From positions 1-20,201 of the IMG/VR virus record IMGVR_UViG_3300031957_002075: 20,201 nt of DNA; one strand, 5' to 3'. Made by a program: the position numbers and the translations under genes. How positions within the stretch are numbered: the first letter of the stretch is position 1; each line of letters starts with the position of its first letter. Under the pieces are notes generated by a model. It made no database searches. It was not told where the DNA came from and saw only the letters and a program-made list of their open reading frames with translations. Positions 7,701-14,606 of the stretch are shown in pieces. Source of the DNA: a virus.

Positions 7701-8031
7701 GAAGACAATTGGTGCAACCACAGTGAGTTCAACTGCCACAGCGTTTGACAGTTTCGATCTCGACGAAGTAACTGCGGCAGTGTACTATGTTGTGGGCAAG
7801 AATGCCTCAGAGGGTGCGTACAGTGTACAGGAAGTGTACATGTGTGGTGACATAGGGGAGGCGGGTGTCAGTGCAGGACCTTACGTTTCAACCAAGGAAA
7901 CCACACAGTTGGAATTCGCTGGCGATTACATCGGCACAGCCGACAACACTGTCCAACTGACCATTTCGTCCACATCAGGTGGTTCAACAGTGGCCAATGC
8001 ATACAGAATAAGCTGTCTAGCAGAGGAATAG
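4705..8031 (+). CDS. Large repeat-rich tail-fibre-type protein (1108 residues)
   Basis: The N-terminus shares the 'VANGGTGLASIGSAGQVL' block typical of phage fibre proteins. Two internal module pairs are visible. The first is 'TILDEDNMSSDSAT...QQSIKAYVD' at about residues 138-170 and 430-461. The second is 'GTGNSITNLEVADL...AKAIKTYVDAQ' at about 284-332 and 480-522; both have the 'KxYVD' short-helix element common in fibres. Residues about 572-678 ('NRVGVGSTTLSQPFTIHN...') follow the 'VGIG-T-P' fibre module and have visibly more A/T-ending codons than their surroundings. The C-terminal ~350 residues contain 'ASFRAAKYTILIDDD' and 'ALVVHDGTNAFVSQFGTV', known to me from marine myovirus fibre proteins. 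Late promoter box 65 bases upstream. Precise location on the virion is unknown. Confidence 0.85.
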   Translation: MADKTPVRVVFNASNVATGMAEFQSGETVPVANGGTGLASIGSAGQVLRTNAAGNALEFATLEDLADIISVGSTLTAPSNADFNITTAGTGNIVLNDLSISDNTLSTNRSNDDLHINASGTGTVVLENLKIGSSGSTVTTILDEDNMSSDSATSLATQQSIKAYVDSEVSAVSTTSISTGDSNVTVVDSGTGNVTIEVDGTDRLTTVAATTTTATGHSLVIGAGSNSAGGQIKFLEGTDNGTNGVTLLGPASTADVTVTLPAATDTLVGKATTDTFTNKTIDANGTGNSITNLEVADLASGVLDTDLSSVSASDNTLASAKAIKTYVDAQVTASDLDFATDDSTALSIDLDSESLQVSGGANISTSGSANTITIALDTSLSGLSSVTSTALVTNNISSSDSTAVRIDDALNVDGALDVGAGFTISNTTSITSILDEDAMGSDSATALATQQSIKAYVDTQDANIASDTLTFTNKTFDVEGTGNSISNIDVADLKSGVLDTDISSVAGTDTTLASAKAIKTYADTKAVLSGSTNNQITTVTGAHAIQGESNLTFDGSTLAVTGAVTVSGDLAVDTNTLFVDVSTNRVGVGSTTLSQPFTIHNTSSAQIHLRTANPAIRFSSDEAGGSDSTRAFIGLATNSNAFINGTAAGDLAVRSATDGKILLGHSGGEYARLTTSGATFTAGVTATGVTISGASILDGVTITDNTISTNASNAPLEIIANGTGPVVITSGGVAFTLPTSDGSAGQALITDGSGTLSFDTVTTTASDDSRAVIKNNKKVNTSAKTVDYFQETGFDMAWYFMALNDLTNDHTSGSVFTVCHNNSNAFVGSPRGGSSGTGNLLPTTTADMAADQVRVKITGPSADGKVSFYKIPISTANTADATSGVTVTTSNTDVDSASESIDTFAHASFRAAKYTILIDDDAKTETGVTEALVVHDGTNAFVSQFGTVNTGNNDMITLSAAISGSNVVLSAAGLTPNLKLKTHKILLSDSMTAVSNANQKTIGATTVSSTATAFDSFDLDEVTAAVYYVVGKNASEGAYSVQEVYMCGDIGEAGVSAGPYVSTKETTQLEFAGDYIGTADNTVQLTISSTSGGSTVANAYRISCLAEE
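6421..6740 (+). other. Compositionally distinct module inside the large fibre gene
   Basis: Codons here favour AAT, ATT, TTT and AGT, while the flanking fibre repeats favour AAC, ACA and GCA. The encoded 'VGVGSTTLSQPFTIHN...LHL' type block is a mobile-looking module found in many unrelated phage fibres. Judged by eye, not computed. Confidence 0.45.
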
Positions 8032-8042
8032 GGTCAAATCAA

Positions 8043-8050
8043 CATAAATA
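8043..8050 (+). promoter_or_regulatory. T4-like late promoter box (CATAAATA) for the 783-residue fibre gene
   Basis: CATAAATA, one mismatch to consensus; predicted start about 8056, leader of about 32 bases with Shine-Dalgarno GGGAG at 8073-8077 serving the ATG at 8088. Confidence 0.65.
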
Positions 8051-8087
8051 CAAGCAATATTAACAATCATGCGGGAGATATGGAACC

Positions 8088-10439
8088 ATGACAACACGAA
8101 ATTTTAGAGTAAACAACGGACTGGAAGTAGGAGATATCGTACTCAATGCTTCAACCAATAAAATAACAGGACTAGCGACCGCGGCACCAAGTGCTGACGG
8201 TGACGTGTCCAACAAGAAGTACGTAGATGACCAAGCGGCGGCGGCATTAACATTAACTAACAAAACTTTAACAGCACCAAAAATAGCAGACGCAGGATTC
8301 ATTGCAGACGCAAATGGAAATGAACAGATCATTTTCCAGACAATAGGTTCAGCAGTTAATGAATTAGAAATTTCAAACGCGGCATCAGGCAACGGTCCAA
8401 TCATAGGATCAAGTGGAGAAACAAACGTTCCAATAAACATCACTCCAAAAGGAACTGGAAACATTCTCTTAAACGCAGGAGCAGATGTAGTAATACCGGC
8501 CAATATTGGATTACAATTTGTAGATGCCAATGAAAAGATCGAATCAGATGGAACTGATTTAACAGTAAACTCCGGTGCAAAAATTAATTTAACAGCAACG
8601 ACAGATGTACACATTCCAAATGCAGTAGGTTTAGTTTTTGGTGATGGTGGAGAACACATTGAAACCAACAACACTGATTTCACAATCACATCAGGTGGTA
8701 AAATCAATTTAGCAACAGCTTCGGATGTACACATGGCCAATGACCGAGGAATAGTTTTTGGCGATGCAGGTGAGAAGATCGAAGGGGATGGTACAGACTT
8801 GACTATCACTTCTTCTGCCGCATTGAATCTTACAGCAGGAACTGATGTAGTAATTCCAGCAAACATAGGTTTGACATTTGGTACTGGTGAGAAGATCGAG
8901 GGTGATAGTACAAACTTGACTGTGACTTCCGGTGCTCAGATCATAATGGCGGCGGCGACAGACGTAGTAATACCTGTCAACGTGGGAATCACGTTTGGAG
9001 CAGGTGAGAAGATCGAGGGGGATGACACAAACTTAACAATCACATCGGGTGCCCAGATCATAATGGCGGCGGCGACAGATGTAAAACTGGCCAATGACAT
9101 TGGAATAGTTTTTGGTGATGCAGGTGAGAAGATCGAAGGGGATGGTACAGACTTGACTATCTCTTCTAGTAACTTACTAAATTTATCAGCGGCTACAGAC
9201 ATTGTTATACCAAATGACGTGGGAATAGTGTTTGGTGGCGCTTCAGAAAAGATCGAAGGTGACGGTACAGACTTAACAATTTCAGGTGCTAAAATCAATT
9301 TAGCGGCAGTAACAGATGTACACATGGCCAATGACATTGGAATAGTGTTTGGCGATGCAGGTGAGAAGATCGAGGGTGATGGTACTGACTTGACAATATC
9401 TTCAAGTAACTTACTAAATTTATCAGCGGCTACAGACATTGTTATCCCAACAAACGTTGGATTACATTTCACTGATGCCAACGAGAAGATTGAATCAAAC
9501 GGAACTGACTTTACTTTTAACTCAGGTAATGACATAAATTTAACAGCGACCACTGATATTAACATTCCAGCCAACGTTGGTTTAACGTTTGGTGACGATG
9601 GTGAGAAGATCGAAGGTAATGGTACTAATCTAGTAATTGCATCTTCCGGTAATCTTACACTTACTGCTACAGGTGAAACTATTGTTACTAACAACATGAG
9701 AATTTCGGGTAACTTTACAGTTGATGGAACAACAACAACTATTAACACAACGACACTTTCAGTTGAGGACAACATCATCGAGTTGAACAGAAACGTATCT
9801 GCCAACTCAGGAATGCCTTCACTTTCAGGTTTAAAAGTACAGAGGGGTTCCACATCAGCCGCTACAGAGACGGATCTGTTCTGGGCTTGGGATGAAACTT
9901 TTGCAGATGACGGAACAACTATATTTGGTAACGCAGGTGGTGCCTGGACAGCATACAAACATGCGGCTGATTCTATACCAGTAGACGCAGACCTAGTAGA
10001 CATTAGGGCCAACGTGTTACATGCCTTAGCAACTTCGGCGCAGTATGCGGACGTTGCCGAGCGTTTCGAAGCAGACGCTCCTATGACAGCAGGTGCAGTA
10101 GTAATGGTTGGCGGTGACGCAGAGATCACAGAGACAACTTCAGATTTATCTGATCAAGTGTTTGGTGTCATATCTGACAGTCCGGCTTATGCCATGAACG
10201 CAGGTGCAGGTAACAACGATTCACACCCATTTGTTGCGATGACTGGAAGAACTCCAGTGAGAGTAGTAGGTGCAGTGACCAAAGGTCAAAGACTAGTTAG
10301 TTCATCAACTAAAGGTTGTGCGAGAGCGGCCGCAACAGGCGAAACAATTTCACCATTCAACGTTATCGGAAGAGCACTAGAGAGCTCAACTGACGCAGGG
10401 ATCAAATTGGTAAATTGTGCGGTGAGGACAAACAACTAA
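8088..10439 (+). CDS. Tail-fibre-type protein with ten tandem repeats
   Basis: 783 residues. The N-terminus 'MTTRNFRVNNGLEVGDIVL' and 'SADGDVSNKKYVDDQAA' (about residues 38-53) are typical of fibre or virion structural proteins in marine T4-likes. Residues about 132-528 are ten tandem ~40-residue repeats of the form 'TDVVIPANIGLTFGDAGEKI' followed by 'EGDGTDLTITSGAKINLTAA'. They probably form a trimeric beta-helix or spiral shaft. After them comes 'VDGTTTTINTTTLSVEDNII' (about 544-563), a familiar junction motif. The C-terminal ~130 residues ('QYADVAERFEADAPMTAGAV ...') look like a compact terminal domain resembling the C-terminal modules of other marine phage fibres; I could not confirm any proteolytic or chaperone activity. 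Own late promoter and Shine-Dalgarno; a convergent terminator follows. Confidence 0.87.
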   Translation: MTTRNFRVNNGLEVGDIVLNASTNKITGLATAAPSADGDVSNKKYVDDQAAAALTLTNKTLTAPKIADAGFIADANGNEQIIFQTIGSAVNELEISNAASGNGPIIGSSGETNVPINITPKGTGNILLNAGADVVIPANIGLQFVDANEKIESDGTDLTVNSGAKINLTATTDVHIPNAVGLVFGDGGEHIETNNTDFTITSGGKINLATASDVHMANDRGIVFGDAGEKIEGDGTDLTITSSAALNLTAGTDVVIPANIGLTFGTGEKIEGDSTNLTVTSGAQIIMAAATDVVIPVNVGITFGAGEKIEGDDTNLTITSGAQIIMAAATDVKLANDIGIVFGDAGEKIEGDGTDLTISSSNLLNLSAATDIVIPNDVGIVFGGASEKIEGDGTDLTISGAKINLAAVTDVHMANDIGIVFGDAGEKIEGDGTDLTISSSNLLNLSAATDIVIPTNVGLHFTDANEKIESNGTDFTFNSGNDINLTATTDINIPANVGLTFGDDGEKIEGNGTNLVIASSGNLTLTATGETIVTNNMRISGNFTVDGTTTTINTTTLSVEDNIIELNRNVSANSGMPSLSGLKVQRGSTSAATETDLFWAWDETFADDGTTIFGNAGGAWTAYKHAADSIPVDADLVDIRANVLHALATSAQYADVAERFEADAPMTAGAVVMVGGDAEITETTSDLSDQVFGVISDSPAYAMNAGAGNNDSHPFVAMTGRTPVRVVGAVTKGQRLVSSSTKGCARAAATGETISPFNVIGRALESSTDAGIKLVNCAVRTNN
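8481..9671 (+). repeat. Ten in-frame tandem repeats of ~117-120 bases
   Basis: 1191 bases, 397 codons, ten units of 39-40 codons. Units 6-7 and 8-9 are a recent pair duplication: 9168-9208 and 9405-9445 are identical over 41 bases at a spacing of 237 (79 codons, two units). Units 4 and 5 also share an identical 26-base stretch (8937-8962 and 9054-9079). Other units are conserved in protein but diverged at silent sites. Confidence 0.9.
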
Positions 10440-10466
10440 TAAATATTCATACTTTTTAGTAGAATC

Positions 10467-10500
10467 AAAAGGCCTTGTAGAAATACTGGGCCTTTTTTTT
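10467..10500 (+). terminator. Bidirectional terminator between convergent operons
   Basis: Stem AAAAGGCC (10467-10474) with GGCCTTTT (10489-10496), 14-base loop, T8 on the plus side. On the minus strand the stem is followed by TTTTG. It separates the plus-strand fibre gene from the minus-strand Nudix gene whose stop is at 10499-10501. Confidence 0.85.
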
Positions 10501-10927
10501 AGGTTATAAGATCTAGTATAGTCTGTAACTTGCCCTTGATGGCTTTGTTGTTCAGTGTGTTCTTCAAACCCATGTGTAGGTTCTTGGGCCAGCATTCAAA
10601 CGCAGTCCAACAGTATCCCGAATGTTCATCATTCAGTTTAGGTAAGAATTCAGTCTCTATCGCAATAAGATAAGTGTGGAAGAAAAACTTCTGATCATTT
10701 GAAGTGAACATCTCCAAGGGAATGACTTTCTTGAACTTAGGAGTATCTCCTATTTCCTCTTTGATTTCTCTCTTCAATCCTTCAAATGCTGATTCAGTGT
10801 ATTTGGCCTGGCCTCCGACCAATCCCCACATGCCCTGTGTCTTCTTGTCGGTCCTCTGCAAGAACAGGAAACGCTTGGTACCAGTTGAATAGAACAGTGC
10901 CCCTGAGCAGACTATATTTTTTTCCAT
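10499..10927 (-). CDS. Nudix hydrolase
   Basis: 142 residues with a near-perfect Nudix box GX5EX7REUXEEXGU at residues 39-61: Gly39, Glu45, Arg53, Glu54, Glu57, Glu58, Gly60; the final hydrophobic position is Asp61. Upstream, 'GMWGLVGGQ' is the usual strand-loop before the box. The family hydrolyses nucleoside diphosphates linked to another moiety (dNTPs, NDP-sugars, ADP-ribose, capped RNA); the substrate cannot be read from sequence. It lies 15 bases downstream of gp15 on the same strand but has its own sigma70-type promoter inside the end of gp15. That suggests early expression and nucleotide-pool or RNA-related duty rather than a virion role. The ATG at 10927 fits the promoter geometry. 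Confidence 0.92.
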   Translation of the reverse strand: MEKNIVCSGALFYSTGTKRFLFLQRTDKKTQGMWGLVGGQAKYTESAFEGLKREIKEEIGDTPKFKKVIPLEMFTSNDQKFFFHTYLIAIETEFLPKLNDEHSGYCWTAFECWPKNLHMGLKNTLNNKAIKGKLQTILDLIT

Positions 10928-10932
10928 GTATT

Positions 10933-10962
10933 ATTATAACAATTATGGAGTAGTGGCGTCAA
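10933..10962 (-). promoter_or_regulatory. Sigma70-type promoter for the Nudix gene
   Basis: Reading the minus strand: -35 TTGACG (10962-10957), 18-base spacer, -10 TATAAT (10938-10933), then five bases to the ATG. The predicted start is within a base of the ATG, so the message would be leaderless. It lies partly inside the 3' end of gp15. Confidence 0.75.
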
Positions 10963-12385
10963 GGCTTGAATTATATCCTGGATCTGCTCCACCGTCCAAC
11001 ACAATACTCCAAGTACCTTGTGCATACACGCCTTCGTATGATTTGACCCACTCTGTGCCATTGAATCTGTATTGAATTCCTGTGTTTAAATTAGTAACAT
11101 AATGTTGTGTTGAATCTGGATTTGAAGCGTCAAACGCCACGTTCCATTTACCAGTTGAACTGTTGTACTCTATGATATCTCCAATACTTGCCACTAGTGT
11201 TCCCCATGTTGCACTCTGGAATGATGACGTGCTGTCTCCCACATCGTTTATGACCAGATACCTGTCACCGTTTGCAGGTGTGCCAGGACTAAATGTTGCA
11301 GGATTTATGATCTTGGAAACTGCTGTCAGTGAGTTTGCGGGTATCGTGTCCGAATCAATGCTGTATAACAAAATTGTGTCGTCTAATGATGTTGTTGCAA
11401 TCGTTCCTACTATCTCGTTGCCATTGGGTTGGGTAAGTCTGATCTGCGATGTGCCGTTGGTCACTTTACCATACTGGTCTAGTAATGTTTTCCAGTTGAC
11501 TGCTGGACCAAATGTCTCAAATGGATCAAAATTAGATGGTTCATTCGCTCCTGTCTGGAATCCGTCTCCTCCCGAAGTCACACTTGTTCCTGTAGACCCC
11601 AGTAATCTCAATTGATTCCCAGTCACCAGCAATCCAAAATTGTTTGGTGTGATGAAACTCCTCGATGTTAGTGTACCGTCTATTAACCCTTTTGTTATTC
11701 CGCCATCGTCATCATAGATGCTCATTATGATCTTCTGTATAACTCCCAGTTTCTTGACCTTCACAGGAGGTGATATCCATATTGGCATTGAAAATGTCAA
11801 TGTAGCGATATCGATCTCAGAGTCAGCCCCAACGGGTATGGTCCTCGATGAGAACGTTGTACCGGTCAGTTCCACGTAGCTCAAGCTGGTCCAGTCGATG
11901 TAATTGTCTGATTTTTGTATCTCGAAGTCTGGATTGAACAGGTATAATATCTGTTCCATGATCTGTAATTTCTGGTCTGTGTTTGAACTCCAGATGTCTG
12001 CAGTCACTTCCAATCTAAAGGGAGAAGGCATAACTTTCTCGACCGTGTATCCTGCACCTATTTCGCTTGTGTAATTTCCGTCTGCATCAACATTCCTTTC
12101 TCTTAAATGTTGTTTTTCAATGTGATAGGGGTTCTGCATTCTTTCCCTGTCATAGTTCAGTTCTCTAACGTAACACGCAATCTTTGGAACATACTGTAAT
12201 GCGTTCTCAGAATTGTTCCTGATTATACTTGCAACTTGTCTTGTAGGATCTCCGTAAACTACCGGAACAGCTCTTAACTGTATAGAATTATCTTTACCTC
12301 GGCCTGTTTCCACAGAAAAGTTACTCAAAATCCTGATGAATTGAGTTAAAAATTTCCTTACCTGTCCTTCGTAAAAGTGTAGCAT
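10943..12385 (-). CDS. gp15: Tail sheath stabilizer/completion protein gp15
   Basis: 480 residues against 272 in T4; the long form is typical of marine T4-likes. The N-terminal ~220 residues match gp15: 'MLHFYEGQVRKFLTQFIRIL', 'LRAVPVVYGDPTRQVASIIR', 'MPSPFRLEVTADIWSSNTDQ' and 'IATLTFSMPIWISPPVKVKK'. gp15 caps the tail and joins it to the neck. The C-terminal ~220 residues are an extension with 'GIQYRFNGTEWVKSYEGVYA' and 'DIIEYNSSTGKWNVAFDA', copies of the Y-x-x-x-(x)-W module shared with gp14 and gp18. The ATG is two bases after the gp14 stop, so translation is probably coupled to gp14. Confidence 0.93.
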   Translation of the reverse strand: MLHFYEGQVRKFLTQFIRILSNFSVETGRGKDNSIQLRAVPVVYGDPTRQVASIIRNNSENALQYVPKIACYVRELNYDRERMQNPYHIEKQHLRERNVDADGNYTSEIGAGYTVEKVMPSPFRLEVTADIWSSNTDQKLQIMEQILYLFNPDFEIQKSDNYIDWTSLSYVELTGTTFSSRTIPVGADSEIDIATLTFSMPIWISPPVKVKKLGVIQKIIMSIYDDDGGITKGLIDGTLTSRSFITPNNFGLLVTGNQLRLLGSTGTSVTSGGDGFQTGANEPSNFDPFETFGPAVNWKTLLDQYGKVTNGTSQIRLTQPNGNEIVGTIATTSLDDTILLYSIDSDTIPANSLTAVSKIINPATFSPGTPANGDRYLVINDVGDSTSSFQSATWGTLVASIGDIIEYNSSTGKWNVAFDASNPDSTQHYVTNLNTGIQYRFNGTEWVKSYEGVYAQGTWSIVLDGGADPGYNSSLDATTP

Positions 12386-12387
12386 TC

Positions 12388-13557
12388 TTAATTGTCAGCC
12401 TTAGGTTTGAGAGCATCTGTCAATGATTGTCTCTGTGTTACTGTCAAACCATTTATCGTTGAACTTGTTGCATCGTTAACAAAACTTGTTTTGTAGTTTG
12501 CTCTCGAATTATTGTTAGTTGTAGTTATTCTAACGGAATCTTCTATTTTAACCCATCTGGTTCCGTCATAACGGAATAATCTGTTAGGTAAGTAATCTGT
12601 TCTCAAGAAATAATCACCAACGTCAACACCCGATGTTGGGAAAGATATTCCAAATCCGGCCGGGTGTCCGTTTGGTGCGACCCCATCGCCGTCCATGTAG
12701 AAGCCATAGTGCGAACTTGCCGGTGTGTCTATTGTAGCATTAACAGTTTTGTCACCACTTGCTCTTTGTTCTTCTGTGTTAACATTTTCTGTCCTAATAT
12801 TTCCTCTCTCGTCTATGGGTGCAACATAGTACTGCTTATAGTTGAATCCTGACTTGGGTGCATCTGCTTCTGCCTGTGCAACTACTTGATCGTTAATTGT
12901 TTTTTCTTTGTTGAATGTTGACATGTAACTGGCAAGGGATCCTGTTGTGGTTGCATCACCTATGATGTCTTTGAACTCCTGTGAGTCTACCATGGTCTTC
13001 ATCTTCAATCTCAACAGGTGTGGCCACCATGTTTGCGAAAATCCTTCCGCCGCCCTGTTAACATCCTCCACAACATAGTATCTTTTCAATGCGATCGGTA
13101 TGCTCTCGTCCAACGAGTAGTCTTCTTTCATGTGCGGGAATTCTATGACATCACCTGCCATTGGTTTCCTGCCTAATCTTTCAACTATGTCGTTCAGGTG
13201 TACTGTTAAAAATAGTGTGTCGTTCTGTAAGAACATACCAAACTGTGAAAGGTTGAAATCTGCATCTTGCACATTGTAAATCCCCCTCACGATGTAAATA
13301 TCATCTGCATATTTCCTGTCCCTGTTCTCTAGGAAAAGTAAATCCTGTATGGTTCTCTCGTTTAATGAGTCTCCGGAATACTGAGGATTTGTAGGACTTG
13401 CCTCTCCGTCCTTGTTTGTGTCTCCCTGATCGTAGGGGCCTATGTACTTGTGGAAATGTAGATCGGTTCCTCCAACAACGAACATCTCCTTGATGTTACG
13501 ATCGAAGAACTTGTAGTCATTACCTTTTTCAGGCTTAAAAATGGACAATCTTGGCAT
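12388..13557 (-). CDS. gp14: Neck protein gp14
   Basis: 389 residues from the ATG at 13557, longer than T4 gp14 (256) as in marine relatives. Diagnostic blocks: 'MPRLSIFKPEKGNDYKFFDR', 'GGTDLHFHKYIGPYD', 'QDLLFLENRDRKYADDIYIV', 'RGIYNVQDADFNLSQFGMFL' and 'YYVVEDVNRAAEGFSQTWWP'. gp14 and gp13 build the neck between head and tail. A C-terminal module 'GDYFLRTDYLPNRLFRYDGT' (roughly residues 310-340) is the shared label module. An in-frame ATG at 13566 would add three residues, but it overlaps the late promoter box and lies upstream of the predicted transcription start (about 13560). First gene of a minus-strand gp14-gp15 operon. Confidence 0.94.
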   Translation of the reverse strand: MPRLSIFKPEKGNDYKFFDRNIKEMFVVGGTDLHFHKYIGPYDQGDTNKDGEASPTNPQYSGDSLNERTIQDLLFLENRDRKYADDIYIVRGIYNVQDADFNLSQFGMFLQNDTLFLTVHLNDIVERLGRKPMAGDVIEFPHMKEDYSLDESIPIALKRYYVVEDVNRAAEGFSQTWWPHLLRLKMKTMVDSQEFKDIIGDATTTGSLASYMSTFNKEKTINDQVVAQAEADAPKSGFNYKQYYVAPIDERGNIRTENVNTEEQRASGDKTVNATIDTPASSHYGFYMDGDGVAPNGHPAGFGISFPTSGVDVGDYFLRTDYLPNRLFRYDGTRWVKIEDSVRITTTNNNSRANYKTSFVNDATSSTINGLTVTQRQSLTDALKPKADN

Positions 13558-13565
13558 ATCATACA

Positions 13566-13573
13566 TATTTATT
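13566..13573 (-). promoter_or_regulatory. Late promoter box (AATAAATA, minus strand) for gp14-gp15
   Basis: Reads AATAAATA on the minus strand; predicted start about 13560, three bases before the gp14 ATG at 13557. Only 14 bases separate it from the divergent plus-strand box of gp13. Confidence 0.7.
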
Positions 13574-13587
13574 GCACAGGCAAAGGT

Positions 13588-13595
13588 AATAAATA
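13588..13595 (+). promoter_or_regulatory. Late promoter box (AATAAATA) for gp13
   Basis: AATAAATA followed by five bases and then the ATG at 13601; the predicted transcription start is the A of that ATG. Paired back-to-back with the gp14 promoter. Confidence 0.7.
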
Positions 13596-13600
13596 TGAGT

Positions 13601-14362
13601 ATGTCAGAACTACAAACAGGACAACAAGAAATATTTGATTACGTCAAGAACAACCTAGGTGACGGTATGATTGACGTTGAATTAGACCCTAAACACTATC
13701 AAACGGCGCTGGAAAGAGCAGTCAACAAATTCAGACAAAGATCATCAAACGCTGTGGAAGAATCTTATGCTTTTCTTCAATTAAAGAAAAATCAGAACAC
13801 ATACATTTTACCGGATGAGATTATCAATGTGAGAAATCTCAACAGGAGAAGTGTTGGATCCAGGACAGAAGGTGGCGAAGGCGGAACACTGTTCGAACCT
13901 TTCAACTTGGCCTACACAAACACCTATCTGTTAAAAGCGGGAGCAACAGGTGGATTGGCCACTTACTATGCGTTTGCATCATACCAGGAATTAGTAGGTA
14001 AGATGTTTGGTAGTTTCATACAGTTCCATTTTGACGTGGCAACAAAGAAATTAACTATCACACAGAGACCCAGGGCGGACGACGAAACAGTCCTTATGCA
14101 CACTGACAATTTCAGACCTGACATAACGCTGTTCAAGGACATCTATTCTAAACCATGGATCAGAGATTACACACTTGCAGTATCTAAACTCATGTTGGGA
14201 GAAGCAAGGGGAAAATTCAATACCATAGCAGGACCACAAGGTGGAACAACACTGAACGGTGATGCATTGAAGAATGAAGGCCAGGCAGAGATGGACAGAC
14301 TCGAGGCAGACATAGGCAATTTCCAAGAAGGCGGGAGTCCAACAAGTTTCATTATCGGTTAA
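13601..14362 (+). CDS. gp13: Neck protein gp13
   Basis: 253 residues from ATG 13601 (255 from ATG 13595). Strong gp13 signature: 'MSELQTGQQEIFDYVKNNLG', 'GMIDVELDPKHYQTALERAV', 'FRQRSSNAVEESYAFLQLKK', 'RSVGSRTEGGEGGTLFEPFN', 'ARGKFNTIAGPQGGTTLNGD'. With gp14 it closes the filled head and forms the collar to which tails attach. I prefer 13601 since it coincides with the predicted mRNA start and gives the usual N-terminus. A purine run AAAGGT (13582-13587) would suit 13595 only if an upstream transcript exists. gp13 points away from gp14, unlike the co-directional 13-14-15 order of T4. Confidence 0.94.
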   Translation: MSELQTGQQEIFDYVKNNLGDGMIDVELDPKHYQTALERAVNKFRQRSSNAVEESYAFLQLKKNQNTYILPDEIINVRNLNRRSVGSRTEGGEGGTLFEPFNLAYTNTYLLKAGATGGLATYYAFASYQELVGKMFGSFIQFHFDVATKKLTITQRPRADDETVLMHTDNFRPDITLFKDIYSKPWIRDYTLAVSKLMLGEARGKFNTIAGPQGGTTLNGDALKNEGQAEMDRLEADIGNFQEGGSPTSFIIG

Positions 14363-14395
14363 CTTCTATTACCGGTAAATTCTTACATGTATTAT

Positions 14396-14403
14396 TTTAA
14401 ATA
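14396..14403 (+). promoter_or_regulatory. Late promoter box (TTTAAATA) for the 60-residue gene
   Basis: TTTAAATA, one mismatch to consensus; predicted start about 14409, three bases before the ATG at 14412. No Shine-Dalgarno. Confidence 0.55.
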
Positions 14404-14411
14404 CTAGTATC

Positions 14412-14594
14412 ATGATAGACGACAGATACAAAAAACTTACCAAATGCACACTAGACGAATTGGCCGACATGGTCGATGACCTAGAGAACATTGCCATACA
14501 CGCCCTGAAAGAGGGAAAATTAAGTATGCGTAAACTGGTATTAACACAGATCCATGATGTTAAAAAAGAGATTGAAAAACGTTTAAAAAAATAG
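14412..14594 (+). CDS. Small helical hypothetical protein
   Basis: 60 residues, not recognised. Strongly charged and probably all-helical ('LDELADMVDDLENIAIHALK', then a Lys/Glu-rich second helix ending KRLKK), suggesting a helical hairpin or a dimer. Its start sits three bases after the predicted start of a late-type promoter, which supports it as a real gene. Its 3' end carries the sigma70-type promoter of the downstream kinase. Stop and next ATG are 12 bases apart. Confidence 0.65.
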   Translation: MIDDRYKKLTKCTLDELADMVDDLENIAIHALKEGKLSMRKLVLTQIHDVKKEIEKRLKK

Positions 14595-14600
14595 TATAAT
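14572..14600 (+). promoter_or_regulatory. Sigma70-type promoter for the dNMP kinase
   Basis: -35 TTGAAA (14572-14577), 17-base spacer, perfect -10 TATAAT (14595-14600). The predicted start, seven bases after the -10, is the A of the ATG at 14607, so the message would be leaderless. The -35 lies inside the 60-residue gene. Confidence 0.78.
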
Positions 14601-14606
14601 AAGTCT

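Noticed and set aside
8069-8107. Short frame ATG CGG GAG ... overlapping the start of the repeat fibre gene
   Set aside because: No ribosome site of its own, ends inside the fibre gene; the GGGAG at 8073-8077 is correctly spaced for ATG 8088.
8936-10129. A 397-codon open frame on the minus strand under the repeat fibre gene
   Set aside because: It mirrors the plus-strand repeats; the composition (Ser/Pro/Ala/Val-rich, periodic) and lack of a ribosome site or promoter mark it as a shadow of biased codon use in the real gene.
10438-10445. Late-promoter-like AATAAATA at the end of the repeat fibre gene
   Set aside because: It arises from the stop region (TAATAAATA), points into a terminator and has no gene downstream on that strand.
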